A DNA stretch of 64,000 nucleotides from an uncultured Dokdonia sp. (GTDB lineage Bacteria > Bacteroidota > Bacteroidia > Flavobacteriales > Flavobacteriaceae): positions 62,001-126,000 of the forward strand of contig NZ_CANMDS010000007.1 of the NCBI RefSeq assembly GCF_947496725.1, given 5' to 3'. The notes beneath the pieces are model-generated. The model was not told the origin of the DNA. It made no database searches and worked only from the letters and a program-made list of their open reading frames with translations. The position numbers and the translations under genes are program-made. Shown here piece after piece: positions 7,532 to 16,265 of the stretch (its first letter is position 1; each line of letters starts with the position of its first letter).

Positions 7532-8290
7532 GTGAAACACACTTTTTCTGATACATATACAGGCGAGCAAGAGGAGATTTGCGCAATGATTGCAAATTTT
7601 GATACGCAAGGAAAATCCTTTGATGAGCGTGATCGTAACTCACTTAAACTATTTAATATAGGTGATGAGACGATTAATGTAAAGTCATTTAAAGTTCCTC
7701 ACCTTGTAAACAAAATTGCTTATAAATTTTTTAGAAGCTCAAAGGCCGAACGCTCATTTACTTACGCACATAAGTTGCTGGATAATGGTATTTTAACTCC
7801 TGCGCCTATTGCTTATTTTGAAGAAGAAACTATACTCTTTGGCCATAGTTATTATGTAAGTAAGCATCTTAAGTACGATCTTACATATAGAGAGCTCACA
7901 ACCGAAGGTATTTACAAGGGTAATAAAGAGATACTGGCAGCCTTTGCAAAGTTCACGTATACACTTCACAATAAAGGCATACATTTTCTAGATCATTCTC
8001 CTGGTAATACGCTTATAGTTATCAATGATGATGGCTATGATTTTTACCTCGTAGATCTCAATAGGATGAATTTTGGACCTATGGATTTTGAAACTCGTAT
8101 GGCAAATTTTGCACGCCTTTCATATAATGAGAGTGATATTGCTATTATGGCAAAAGCTTACGCGAAAGAAAGTGGAGAAGATCAAGAAAAAGTTTACAAA
8201 GCTATATGCAATGCAACTCAGTCTTTTCAAGAGAAATTTCATAAAAAGCAAAAGCTCAAAAAGAAGCTAAAATTCTGGAAGAAAGCATAA
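7532..8290 (+). CDS. lipopolysaccharide kinase, Kdo/WaaP-InaA family
   Basis: Protein-kinase-fold enzyme expected to phosphorylate the Kdo residue of the LPS inner core on the cytoplasmic side. The 252-residue protein shows an N-lobe segment SFKVPHLVNKIAYKFF and SKAERSFTYAHKLL, the catalytic loop FLDHSPGNTLI with the HxDxxxxN-type pattern read here as DHSPGN, and a metal-binding aspartate in YLVDLNRM. The C-terminus is very basic (KKQKLKKKLKFWKK), consistent with membrane contact. The start codon is GTG at 7532: the next Met is residue 19, and the residues before it (KHTFSDTY) look like the usual start of flavobacterial relatives as I recall them. Divergent from a glycosyltransferase gene. 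Confidence 0.85.
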   Translation: MKHTFSDTYTGEQEEICAMIANFDTQGKSFDERDRNSLKLFNIGDETINVKSFKVPHLVNKIAYKFFRSSKAERSFTYAHKLLDNGILTPAPIAYFEEETILFGHSYYVSKHLKYDLTYRELTTEGIYKGNKEILAAFAKFTYTLHNKGIHFLDHSPGNTLIVINDDGYDFYLVDLNRMNFGPMDFETRMANFARLSYNESDIAIMAKAYAKESGEDQEKVYKAICNATQSFQEKFHKKQKLKKKLKFWKKA

Positions 8291-8358
8291 AGTTGCGTCT
8301 ATTGTATCTAGATTAATTCTTACTAGAGATATTAAGACAGCAAGTCGTTATTTAGTTC

Positions 8359-8366
8359 TACCTTCG
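8359..8366 (+). promoter_or_regulatory. -7 element (TACCTTCG) of the rhlE-type gene
   Basis: Seven of eight match to TAnnTTTG, 48 nt before the ATG at 8415. The same TTCGCG ending is seen at the other helicase gene (1761). Confidence 0.45.
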
Positions 8367-8414
8367 CGATTATATAGAAGTGGCTGCATATAGGTCATTT
8401 CAGAAAACCTATTT

Positions 8415-9695
8415 ATGTCATTTAAATCTTTGGGGCTATCTGACGCCCTGCTCAAAGCTGTGAGCGAAAAAGGCTATACAACGCCATCACCTATTCAACA
8501 AAAAGCAATTCCAAAAGTACTAGAAGGTAAAGATGTTCTTGCCAGTGCTCAAACAGGTACCGGTAAAACCGCAGGCTTTACACTACCTATGTTACACAAC
8601 CTTATCGCAAACCCGCGACAAGGTAGGCGCAAAGTAAGAGCGCTTGTACTTACACCTACTAGAGAGCTAGCTGCTCAGATCTATGATAATGTGCGCGAGT
8701 ATAGTAAGTACGTAGATATTAAATCTACAGTAATTTTTGGTGGAGTAAACCAAAATCCTCAAGTACGTACCATACGTCAAGGAGTAGATATCCTTGTGGC
8801 AACACCTGGGAGACTACTTGATCTTGAGAATCAAGGCCTACTTAGTCTTTCTGATATTGAGTTCTTAGTACTTGATGAAGCAGACCGTATGCTTGATATG
8901 GGGTTCATACACGATATTAAAAAAGTATTAAGACTAGTGCCTGCAAAGAGACAGAACCTGCTTTTTAGCGCTACTTTTAATAAAGATATTAAGAAACTTG
9001 CAAGTAGTATACTTACAAATCCGGTACTAGTAGAAGCAACACCAGAAAACACAACCGCCGAAAAAGTAGACCAGAAGACGTATAGAGTAGATAAGTCTCG
9101 TAAGACTGAAATGCTTATAAAGTTTATTAATGAAGGTAACTGGGATCAGGTACTGGTATTTACGAGAACAAAGCACGGTGCAAACCGTCTTAGTCAAAAA
9201 CTAGATAAAGCAGGAATAACATCTGCAGCTATACACGGTAATAAAACACAAAATGCGAGAGTAAAAGCACTTGCAGGTTTTAAAAGTGGTAAAATAAGAG
9301 TGCTTGTAGCAACAGATATTGCTGCACGTGGTCTTGATATTCCATTACTACCTTATGTTATAAACTACGAGCTTCCTAATGTGCCAGAAGATTATGTACA
9401 TAGAATAGGTCGTACGGGTAGAGCAGGAGCTAGCGGCCAGGCTATATCTTTAGTAGGGGTAGATGAGGTTGCTTATGTACGAGGTATAGAAAAACTATTA
9501 GGAGAAAAACTTCATAGCGAGGTGCTAGAAGGTTTTCAACCTACAGATACAATAGAGCAACTTAAAAAGGAGGCAGCCGAAAATAAAGCGCGTCACCAGC
9601 AAGGGCGCCGTAATAGTCGTAATAACAAACCATCTGGTAATAGAGGTGGAGATACTTCTAATAGCCGTTCTAATAAGTCTAGAAGAAGAAGATAG
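8415..9695 (+). CDS. rhlE: DEAD-box RNA helicase, RhlE type
   Basis: ATP-dependent RNA helicase of 426 residues. Motifs in order: Q motif (TTPSPIQ), motif [26 protein letters not shown], motif [24 protein letters not shown] and [10 protein letters not shown], followed by a low-complexity Arg/Asn/Ser tail ([17 protein letters not shown]) of about 50 residues that should bind RNA nonspecifically. RhlE-group proteins act in ribosome assembly and the cold response. Monocistronic: a -7 element lies 48 nt upstream and a terminator follows. Its leader shares TCATTTCAGAAAAC with the leader region of the DEVD helicase at 1774. Confidence 0.93.
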   Translation: MSFKSLGLSDALLKAVSEKGYTTPSPIQQKAIPKVLEGKDVLASAQTGTGKTAGFTLPMLHNLIANPRQGRRKVRALVLTPTRELAAQIYDNVREYSKYVDIKSTVIFGGVNQNPQVRTIRQGVDILVATPGRLLDLENQGLLSLSDIEFLVLDEADRMLDMGFIHDIKKVLRLVPAKRQNLLFSATFNKDIKKLASSILTNPVLVEATPENTTAEKVDQKTYRVDKSRKTEMLIKFINEGNWDQVLVFTRTKHGANRLSQKLDKAGITSAAIHGNKTQNARVKALAGFKSGKIRVLVATDIAARGLDIPLLPYVINYELPNVPEDYVHRIGRTGRAGASGQAISLVGVDEVAYVRGIEKLLGEKLHSEVLEGFQPTDTIEQLKKEAAENKARHQQGRRNSRNNKPSGNRGGDTSNSRSNKSRRRR

Positions 9696-9723
9696 GTATA
9701 TAGTTTTTACGAAGAATTTAATC

Positions 9724-9757
9724 AAAAGTCCTCTTGAAGATAAACAAGGGGACTTTT
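9724..9757 (+). terminator. terminator of the rhlE-type gene
   Basis: Thirteen-bp stem AAAAGTCCTCTTG / CAAGGGGACTTTT with one G-U pair, followed by a T run, 28 nt after the stop. Confidence 0.88.
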
Positions 9758-9871
9758 TTTTGGACTTTTCATAAATTTTGAAAATCATTAAGTAGGTGTT
9801 TAATCTATTGATAATAAGTGGTGTGTGTGGTTAATTGTGTTATGTAGACTTGTCTTAACAATTTCTTATTC

Positions 9872-9888
9872 TTATTTATTCTAAATAA
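9872..9888. promoter_or_regulatory. candidate iron-regulator operator (inverted repeat)
   Basis: Perfect inverted repeat TTATTTA-TTC-TAAATAA directly upstream of the -33 box of the iron operon. A second half-site, TCTAAATAA, lies at 9954-9962 just before the ATG. AT-rich dyads of this kind are plausible Fur-type sites in flavobacteria; regulator identity is inference. Confidence 0.4.
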
Positions 9889-9890
9889 AG

Positions 9891-9921
9891 TTGTGTAGAC
9901 CACTTCTCTCTATTATTTTTG
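9891..9921 (+). promoter_or_regulatory. promoter of the iron-uptake operon
   Basis: TTG at 9891-9893, 20-nt spacer, TATTTTTG at 9914-9921: a full match to the Bacteroidota primary sigma promoter (TTG-N17-23-TAnnTTTG), 43 nt before the ATG at 9965. Confidence 0.75.
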
Positions 9922-9964
9922 CCGTCGTAAACAAATTTACTATTTATAATAAGTCTAAATAAAA

Positions 9965-11179
9965 ATGAAGAACTACTTACCAATAGCACTAGCACTTACG
10001 ACAATTGCATTTACATCTTGTGAAGATGATGATCCAGTAATAACTGATGGAGGTACAGATATAGAAGTGACGGCACCGGCTACATACTCTTTTGAGAGAG
10101 ATGGAGAGAGTTCTGTAAGCTTTTCTGGTCAAACTACTAGAATACAAATGGCTCAAGAGCTTGTAAGCGAGATGAGCGATTTTGACAATGCAACTGTAGC
10201 GTCACTATCTAATATGTTTTCAAATGAAGAAAACCCTTTTGAGAACGAAGATTTAAATGCTTCAGATAAAAGTATAAAGAGCAAGGTTGCTGCATCAGCA
10301 GATTATTATGCTGGTAATACTGCAGCATCTGCAACAGTAAAGGCATTTTTTGAAGCACGTCTTGCAGATCAAGTAAACGAAGTTTTTCCTGCTCAAAACA
10401 CAGTTGCTACAGAAGGCGTAGCTGGACAAATTGCAGATGGAGAGAGTACAAGATATGTAAATGCTCAAGGTTTTGAGTACAACCAGATAGTTGCAAAGGG
10501 ACTTATAGGAGCTCTTATGATAGATCAAGCGCTTAATAACTATTTAGGTACGGCTGTTCTTGACGAAGCTACTAATGTGGAAGATAATGATAACGGTGTT
10601 GTAGTAGAAGGGAAGTCTTATACTAATATGGAACACAAGTGGGATGAAGCATTTGGTTACCTATACGGTAATGCTGCAGATGCGGCAAATGCAAATGCTA
10701 CAGCAGGAACAGATGACAACTTCCTTAATAAGTACTTAGGTAGAGTAGAAGGAGATGAAGATTTTGCAGGAATTGCTCAGGAAGTATTTGATGCTTTTAA
10801 ACTAGGTCGTGCTGCTATTGTAGCCGGAGATTATGAGCTTAGAGATGAGCAAGCAGAAATATTAAGAACAAGATTATCTGAAGTAGTAGGAATACGTGCT
10901 GTATACTACTTACAGCAAGGTAAAAATGCGATAGAGGCAGAAAACTTTGGTACAGCTTTTCACGACTTATCAGAAGGATTTGGATTTGTATATAGCTTAC
11001 AGTTTACACGTAACCCTAATACAGATGCACCTTACCTTTCTACAGAAGAGGTAAATACATTTATTAGTCAGCTTACAGCAGATAATGGTTTATGGGATGT
11101 TACTCCAGAAACACTTGATGCTATATCTACTGCTATTGCGGCACAATTTGATTTTACAGTGGAGCAAGCAGGAAGTTAA
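9965..11179 (+). CDS. DUF4856 lipoprotein of an iron-uptake operon
   Basis: Surface or periplasmic lipoprotein of 404 residues. Signal peptide ends in the lipobox FTSC (lipidated Cys19), followed by an acidic EDDD stretch that in Bacteroidota can act as a lipoprotein surface-export signal. The body (TYSFERDGESSVSFSGQTTR onward) fits DUF4856, a helical family regularly found next to imelysin genes. The biochemical role is unknown; iron binding or receptor support is inferred from context. First gene of a four-gene operon: imelysin, HTTM protein, FecA-like receptor. A hairpin in the 69-nt gap to the imelysin gene may lower downstream expression relative to this gene. Confidence 0.87.
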   Translation: MKNYLPIALALTTIAFTSCEDDDPVITDGGTDIEVTAPATYSFERDGESSVSFSGQTTRIQMAQELVSEMSDFDNATVASLSNMFSNEENPFENEDLNASDKSIKSKVAASADYYAGNTAASATVKAFFEARLADQVNEVFPAQNTVATEGVAGQIADGESTRYVNAQGFEYNQIVAKGLIGALMIDQALNNYLGTAVLDEATNVEDNDNGVVVEGKSYTNMEHKWDEAFGYLYGNAADAANANATAGTDDNFLNKYLGRVEGDEDFAGIAQEVFDAFKLGRAAIVAGDYELRDEQAEILRTRLSEVVGIRAVYYLQQGKNAIEAENFGTAFHDLSEGFGFVYSLQFTRNPNTDAPYLSTEEVNTFISQLTADNGLWDVTPETLDAISTAIAAQFDFTVEQAGS

Positions 11180-11201
11180 TTTGAGTTTGTATGTTTTCAA
11201 C

Positions 11202-11223
11202 AAGGGAGCCCATTGGCTCCCTT
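11202..11223 (+). terminator. intra-operon hairpin (possible attenuator)
   Basis: Stem AAGGGAGCC / GGCTCCCTT with loop CATT followed by only four T residues, between the DUF4856 and imelysin genes. It may be a partial terminator or an RNA-processing/stability element. Confidence 0.6.
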
Positions 11224-11248
11224 TTGGTGGTAAAAAGAAGAATTAATT

Positions 11249-12370
11249 ATGAAAAGAATTTTTGGAATACTAGCAATTTCGCTATTCATTTATGCCTGTG
11301 GAGGAGATGACACTACAGTAAGTACAGATGATACAGATACTGTAACTCCAGTAACTTTTGATCGTAGTGCAATGCTCACAAACTGGGCAGATAATATTAT
11401 AATACCAGGTTATCAAGACTTTGTTGCAAAAGTTAATACGCTAGAAGCGCAAGTAGCCTCATTTACAGATACGCCTAGTGACCTTACCGCGGTAAGAGCA
11501 GCTTGGCTAGATGCATATACCACTTGGCAACGTGTATCTATGTTTGAAGTAGGACCTGCAGAGACGGTTAACTTACGTCTTAATGTAAATATATACCCGG
11601 CGAATGTTGCTACTGTAGAAGATAACATCACAGCAGGATCTTATAACTTAGATCTTTCTTCTAACAGAGCAGCCAAAGGTTTTCCCGCAATAGACTACTT
11701 ACTTTATGGTCTAGGTGAAGACGACGCAGCTATACTTGCAATATATAATGGTACTAATGGTGATGCTTACAAGCAATACCTTCTAGATATAATAGCAGAT
11801 ATGAAAACTCTTTCAACCACAGTACTTAACGAGTGGGAAGGAGATTACAGAGATACTTTTATTGCAAACGATGGTGCCTCTGCAACGGCATCTACAGATC
11901 GTTTTGTAAATGATTATATCTTTTATTTTGAGAAGCACTTAAGAGCAGGAAAAATGGGTATCCCTGGAGGCGTGTTTTCTGGAAGTGTTGAGCCTAATAA
12001 TATAGAAGCACTTTATGCTGGAGGTGTCTCAAAAGATCTTTTTATAGTAGGACTTAACGCTACACAAGATTTCTTTAATGGTAAAGCATATAACAGTAGC
12101 GCACAAGGTGAGAGCCTTGCAAGTTACTTAGATGAACTTAATGCAATAAAGGATGGGGCAGATTTAAGCGAGATAATTAACTCTCAATTTGATGTCTCAA
12201 GAACTGTAGTTTCGGCTTTAGGTAACTTTGAGCAGGAGCTGGCTATAAACCCTCCTACAAATTTCTTAAACGCTTATGATGAGGTACAACGCCTTGTGCC
12301 ATTACTCAAAGTAGATATGGTAAGCGCTATGAGTATAAGCATAGACTTTGCAGATGCAGATGGTGATTAG
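11249..12370 (+). CDS. imelysin-family lipoprotein
   Basis: Iron-regulated imelysin-like protein of 373 residues, exported as a lipoprotein (LFIYACGG, lipidated Cys17). Imelysin proteins (related to EfeO, IrpA) are two four-helix bundles implicated in iron uptake. Visible: RAAWLDAYTTWQR in the first bundle and AKGFPAIDYLLYGLG, which corresponds to the GxHxxE motif of classical imelysins; here His is Pro and Glu is Asp, so the metal site differs or is absent, as in a known Bacteroidota subgroup. The protein ends 7 nt before the HTTM gene. Substrate binding is unproven. Confidence 0.9.
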   Translation: MKRIFGILAISLFIYACGGDDTTVSTDDTDTVTPVTFDRSAMLTNWADNIIIPGYQDFVAKVNTLEAQVASFTDTPSDLTAVRAAWLDAYTTWQRVSMFEVGPAETVNLRLNVNIYPANVATVEDNITAGSYNLDLSSNRAAKGFPAIDYLLYGLGEDDAAILAIYNGTNGDAYKQYLLDIIADMKTLSTTVLNEWEGDYRDTFIANDGASATASTDRFVNDYIFYFEKHLRAGKMGIPGGVFSGSVEPNNIEALYAGGVSKDLFIVGLNATQDFFNGKAYNSSAQGESLASYLDELNAIKDGADLSEIINSQFDVSRTVVSALGNFEQELAINPPTNFLNAYDEVQRLVPLLKVDMVSAMSISIDFADADGD

Positions 12371-12377
12371 ATAACTA

Positions 12378-13757
12378 ATGAGTACACGCATAACAACATA
12401 TTTTAATACCCAAAGAGAGGCCGCACCACTAGCGGTCTTTCGTGTGTTTTTTGGTGTACTAATGTTTGCGAGTATTGTGCGCTTTTGGAGTTATGGATGG
12501 ATAGAAAAATTTTATATCACTCCTAGCTTTCACTTTACTTTCTACGGGTTTGAGTGGGTGAGACCCTTAGGTGATTATACCTACTTACTTTTTGCCATTT
12601 GTGCATTAAGTAGTCTTTTTGTGATGGTAGGTTATAAGTACCGCTGGGCAATTATAATTTTCTTTTTGAGCTTTACTTACATAGAGCTTATGGATAAGAC
12701 AATGTATCTTAACCACTACTACTTCATAAGTATGTTGAGCTTCTTGATGATATTTCTTCCAGCTGGAGCTTACTTTTCTGTAGATGCTATTACGCTTTCG
12801 CGAAAGCGTAACACAACCCCACCACAATTCATCCCTGCTTGGACTATTGATAGTATAAAACTGCTTTTGGGTATTGTTTATGTGTATGCTGGTCTGGCAA
12901 AACTTAATAGTGACTGGCTCTTTAAAGCGATGCCGCTTAAAATATGGTTACCCTCTAAATTTGATATACCCGTCATAGGCAATCTTATGGGTGAGGAGTG
13001 GGTTCAGTATGCCTTTAGCTGGTTTGGTGCGGGTTATGACTTGTTTATTCCCTTCTTTTTACTGTATAAAAAGACGCGTCCTTATGCCTTTGTAATGGTG
13101 ATAATCTTTCACGTGCTTACACGCGTGTTGTTTCCTATCGGGATGTTTCCTTATGTGATGATTGTAAGCGCACTTATCTTTTTTGACGCAGCGTTTCATA
13201 AAAAGATTATTTACGCTTTCGCGAAAGCGTTAAAATACCCCACAGCACTACTTAAAACGAGTAGGCAATACGTTGCTAGTTCTGCTATTTCAAAAAATTA
13301 CGCGGTTGCTGTTGTTGTCATATTCTTTGTGATACAGATATTATTACCGTGGCGATACCTGGCTTATCCTGGTGAGTTATTCTGGACCGAAGAGGGTTAT
13401 CGTTTCTCCTGGCGTGTGATGCTTATGGAAAAATCTGGGTATGCTCAGTTTAAAATTGTAGACGGTGTGACGGGCAGACGGTTTTATGTAGATAACACAG
13501 ATTTTTTGACTCCGTTGCAAGAAAAGCAAATGAGTTTCCAGCCAGACTTTATTCTCGAGTATGCTCACTATCTTCGCGACCATTTTGAGAGTCAAGGCCA
13601 TCAAGAGGTACAAGTATATGTTGAGTCATATGTTGCTCTTAATGGGAGATTGAGTACAACATATATAGATCCAGAGGTAAATCTGGCAGAAATAGAAGAT
13701 TCTTTTAAACACAAAACGTGGGTTACCCCATTTACAGATGAGATTAAAGGTTTATAA
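12378..13757 (+). CDS. HTTM / vitamin K-dependent gamma-carboxylase-like membrane protein
   Basis: Polytopic membrane protein of 459 residues with about eight hydrophobic helices (first at roughly 22-40, last near 312-330) and a C-terminal soluble domain of about 110 residues. The arrangement and the segment LLLGIVYVYAGLAKLNSDWL match HTTM-domain proteins, relatives of vertebrate gamma-glutamyl carboxylase. No bacterial function is firmly known. It overlaps the TonB receptor gene by 20 bp and follows imelysin by 7 nt, so a role in iron uptake or maturation of the operon's lipoproteins is likely. Two exact copies of the genomic palindrome lie inside it (peptides TLSRKR and AFAKA), apparently tolerated in loops. 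Confidence 0.87.
   Translation: MSTRITTYFNTQREAAPLAVFRVFFGVLMFASIVRFWSYGWIEKFYITPSFHFTFYGFEWVRPLGDYTYLLFAICALSSLFVMVGYKYRWAIIIFFLSFTYIELMDKTMYLNHYYFISMLSFLMIFLPAGAYFSVDAITLSRKRNTTPPQFIPAWTIDSIKLLLGIVYVYAGLAKLNSDWLFKAMPLKIWLPSKFDIPVIGNLMGEEWVQYAFSWFGAGYDLFIPFFLLYKKTRPYAFVMVIIFHVLTRVLFPIGMFPYVMIVSALIFFDAAFHKKIIYAFAKALKYPTALLKTSRQYVASSAISKNYAVAVVVIFFVIQILLPWRYLAYPGELFWTEEGYRFSWRVMLMEKSGYAQFKIVDGVTGRRFYVDNTDFLTPLQEKQMSFQPDFILEYAHYLRDHFESQGHQEVQVYVESYVALNGRLSTTYIDPEVNLAEIEDSFKHKTWVTPFTDEIKGL
12791..12810. repeat. iterated palindrome copy in CDS
   Basis: Perfect 20-bp TACGCTTTCGCGAAAGCGTA inside the HTTM gene, read as TLSRKR in a predicted loop. Confidence 0.95.
13212..13231. repeat. iterated palindrome copy in CDS
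   Basis: Exact core, ends TACGC...GCGTT, second copy inside the HTTM gene but in a different reading frame (AFAKA). Confidence 0.95.
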
Positions 13758-16176
13758 TACACTTATTTTTATACTTATAGCAACTACTGCCATTGCTCAA
13801 AGCAGCCTGAGCGGTACGATCTCTTCTCAAGATGGGAAGGCGCTAGGAGATGTTGAGATTTACTTAAGAGAAGCAAATCAAGTAGCTAGTACAGATGCGT
13901 CTGGAAAATACCGTTTTGAAAATATAGAAAACGGCACTTATAACCTCATCGTTTTTGGACTGGCCTATGAACTTGTAGAGCAACAAATACGTATAGAAGG
14001 AGAAACTGTAAAAGACTATACACTTACACCACTAGGTGAATCCCTAAGCGAGGTAGTACTCACAAGCCGAAGAGAAAAGATTTTTGCCTTACGATCTCTA
14101 AAAAAAGTAGAAGGAACTGCAATTTATGCGGGTAAAAAAAGTGAAGTAGTATTGGTAGATCAACTTACGGCAAACCTTGCTGCAAATGCCCCGAGACAAA
14201 TATATAGCCAGGTAGTAGGCCTTAATATCTACGAGAACGGCGATGCAGGGTTGCAGCTAAATATAGGTGGCCGTGGTCTAGACCCTAATCGCTCTGCAAA
14301 CTTTAATATACGACAGAATAATTATGACATAAGCGCAGATGTGCTGGGGTACCCAGAGAGTTACTATACACCACCAGCAGAGGCGCTTAAAGAGATACAA
14401 GTAGTGCGTGGTGCTGCATCTTTACAGTACGGAACACAGTTTGGCGGATTGATAAATTTTAAATTCAGAGAGCCCGTAAAAGACAAGAAGATTGAATTAA
14501 TATCAAGGCAAACCGCAGGCTCGTATGGATTGCTTACCTCTTTTAATAGCCTAAGTGGTACGATAGGTAAATTGAGCTACTACACATATTTTAACTACAA
14601 AGAAGGTGACGGCTGGAGACCTAACTCTCAGTTTAATAGTCGTAATTATTTTGCACACGTGGCATATGAGTTAAGCGAGCGCACTACACTTACGGGAGAA
14701 CTTACCCTTTTTAATTATTTAGCAAAACAAGCTGGAGGTCTTACAGATGCTCAATTTATAGAAAACCCTGACTTTAGTAACCGTGATCGTAACTGGTTTG
14801 ATGTAGACTGGAAGGTGTACTCATTGCGTCTTGATCACGCTTTTAGTGATAAAACAGATTTTAGTTTAAATGTATTTGGACTTGATGCACAACGTAGCGC
14901 CGTAGGTTTTAGAACTAATAGAGTATCACAGCCAGATGATGTAGAAGAGCCTAGAGAACTTCTTGTAGATAATTTTACAAACTGGGGAGCAGAGGCAAGA
15001 TTACTTAGCAGGTATCGTATAGGTGATAAGGATGCGGTCTTCTTGATAGGAAGTAAGTACTATGATGCTAGTAATAGCCAGCAACAAGGACCTGGAACTA
15101 CAGCTGCCGATGCAGATTTTAGTTTTGCAACAGAGCAGTTTCCTAATTATGAACGACAGGCACAGTTTGATTTTCCTAATAAGAACTTAGCGGTTTTTGG
15201 AGAAAATATCTTTAATCTTACAGATAGATTTACGGTTACACCAGGCTTTAGATTTGAGTATATAAAAACAGCAAGTGCTGGTTCTTATAAAGACATCGTG
15301 TTAGATCTAGCAGGTAACGTGCTTGTAAATCAAGACCTGGCAGATAATCGTGATTTTGAACGTGACTTTTTATTATTGGGACTTGGTACTACATACCAGC
15401 TATCTCCTGCTGTTGAGTTGTATGGTAACTTTAGTCAAAACTATCGTTCTGTTACTTTTAATGATATACGAGTGGTAAATCCATCTTTTGTGGTAGATGA
15501 AGATATTAAAGATGAAGAAGGCTTTACCTTAGATATAGGGGCAAGAGGTCGCATAGATAATAAGTTTGCTTATGATGTAAGTGCCTTTGGTGTGCGCTAT
15601 GATGACCGTCTGGGAGAAGTGCTTTTTGAAGATACAGATGGTAGTATAAAAAGGCGTCGTGGTAATATAGGCGATGCTTTTATTTATGGTCTTGAAGTTT
15701 TTACAGACTGGAACCTACGCAATACTTTTTTTGAAAGTCATAAAGAGTTTAAACTCAATTTATTTACAAACCTCGCGCTTACTAGTTCAGAGTATCTTAG
15801 TTCTGAGGAGATTGGGGTAGAGGGTAATGAGGTAGAGTTTATACCAGATGTAAATTTAAAAACAGGATTAAATTTTGGTTATAAGAACCTTACAGCAAGT
15901 GTTCAATATACGTACCTCACAGAGCAATTTACAGATGCTACAAATGCGCCACAAGATGTAAATGATAATCAGCGTGGTATAGAGGGGAGTATTCCCTCAT
16001 ATGGAGTGTTAGATGTTTCGGCAGCTTACTCTTGGAAACAGTTTAAGTTAGAGGCCGGACTTAATAATGCACTTGATGAGTCATATTTTACAAGAAGAGC
16101 AACCGGGTATCCTGGTCCTGGTATTATACCTGCAGAGCCTCTCACATTTTATACTACATTACAGATTAAATTATAA
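13738..16176 (+). CDS. TonB-dependent outer-membrane receptor, FecA-like
   Basis: Outer-membrane receptor of 812 residues for a ferric chelate, energised by TonB. Order: signal peptide (LIFILIATTAIAQ), a carboxypeptidase-regulatory-like domain at about 22-95 (SGTISSQDGKALGDVEIYL), plug domain at about 120-235 with GGRGLDPNRSANFNIRQN and VVRGAASLQYGTQFGGLINF, then a 22-strand barrel ending in a C-terminal strand that closes with TLQIKL. The plug sequence is that of flavobacterial Fe(III)-dicitrate receptors (FecA). The ATG lies inside the upstream HTTM gene, 20 bp before its stop, which implies translational coupling. A 17-bp perfect terminator hairpin follows. The actual ligand is not determined. 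Confidence 0.92.
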   Translation: MRLKVYNTLIFILIATTAIAQSSLSGTISSQDGKALGDVEIYLREANQVASTDASGKYRFENIENGTYNLIVFGLAYELVEQQIRIEGETVKDYTLTPLGESLSEVVLTSRREKIFALRSLKKVEGTAIYAGKKSEVVLVDQLTANLAANAPRQIYSQVVGLNIYENGDAGLQLNIGGRGLDPNRSANFNIRQNNYDISADVLGYPESYYTPPAEALKEIQVVRGAASLQYGTQFGGLINFKFREPVKDKKIELISRQTAGSYGLLTSFNSLSGTIGKLSYYTYFNYKEGDGWRPNSQFNSRNYFAHVAYELSERTTLTGELTLFNYLAKQAGGLTDAQFIENPDFSNRDRNWFDVDWKVYSLRLDHAFSDKTDFSLNVFGLDAQRSAVGFRTNRVSQPDDVEEPRELLVDNFTNWGAEARLLSRYRIGDKDAVFLIGSKYYDASNSQQQGPGTTAADADFSFATEQFPNYERQAQFDFPNKNLAVFGENIFNLTDRFTVTPGFRFEYIKTASAGSYKDIVLDLAGNVLVNQDLADNRDFERDFLLLGLGTTYQLSPAVELYGNFSQNYRSVTFNDIRVVNPSFVVDEDIKDEEGFTLDIGARGRIDNKFAYDVSAFGVRYDDRLGEVLFEDTDGSIKRRRGNIGDAFIYGLEVFTDWNLRNTFFESHKEFKLNLFTNLALTSSEYLSSEEIGVEGNEVEFIPDVNLKTGLNFGYKNLTASVQYTYLTEQFTDATNAPQDVNDNQRGIEGSIPSYGVLDVSAAYSWKQFKLEAGLNNALDESYFTRRATGYPGPGIIPAEPLTFYTTLQIKL

Positions 16177-16206
16177 GCCTGTCTTTTACGAGATATGCTA
16201 CATATA

Positions 16207-16244
16207 ACAAAAGCCCTCTCATAAAGGTATGAGAGGGCTTTTGT
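16207..16244. terminator. bidirectional terminator of the iron operon
   Basis: Perfect 17-bp stem (starting ACAAAAGCCCTC) with a 4-nt loop and flanking A/T runs, between the receptor gene and the converging Cys-rich gene. Confidence 0.92.
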
Positions 16245-16265
16245 TATTTATTAATAAGTAAAGTA

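Noticed and set aside
8157-8168. Further degenerate palindrome in the Kdo-kinase-like gene
   Set aside because: CTTACGCGAAAG matches only about ten bases of one side; too weak to count.
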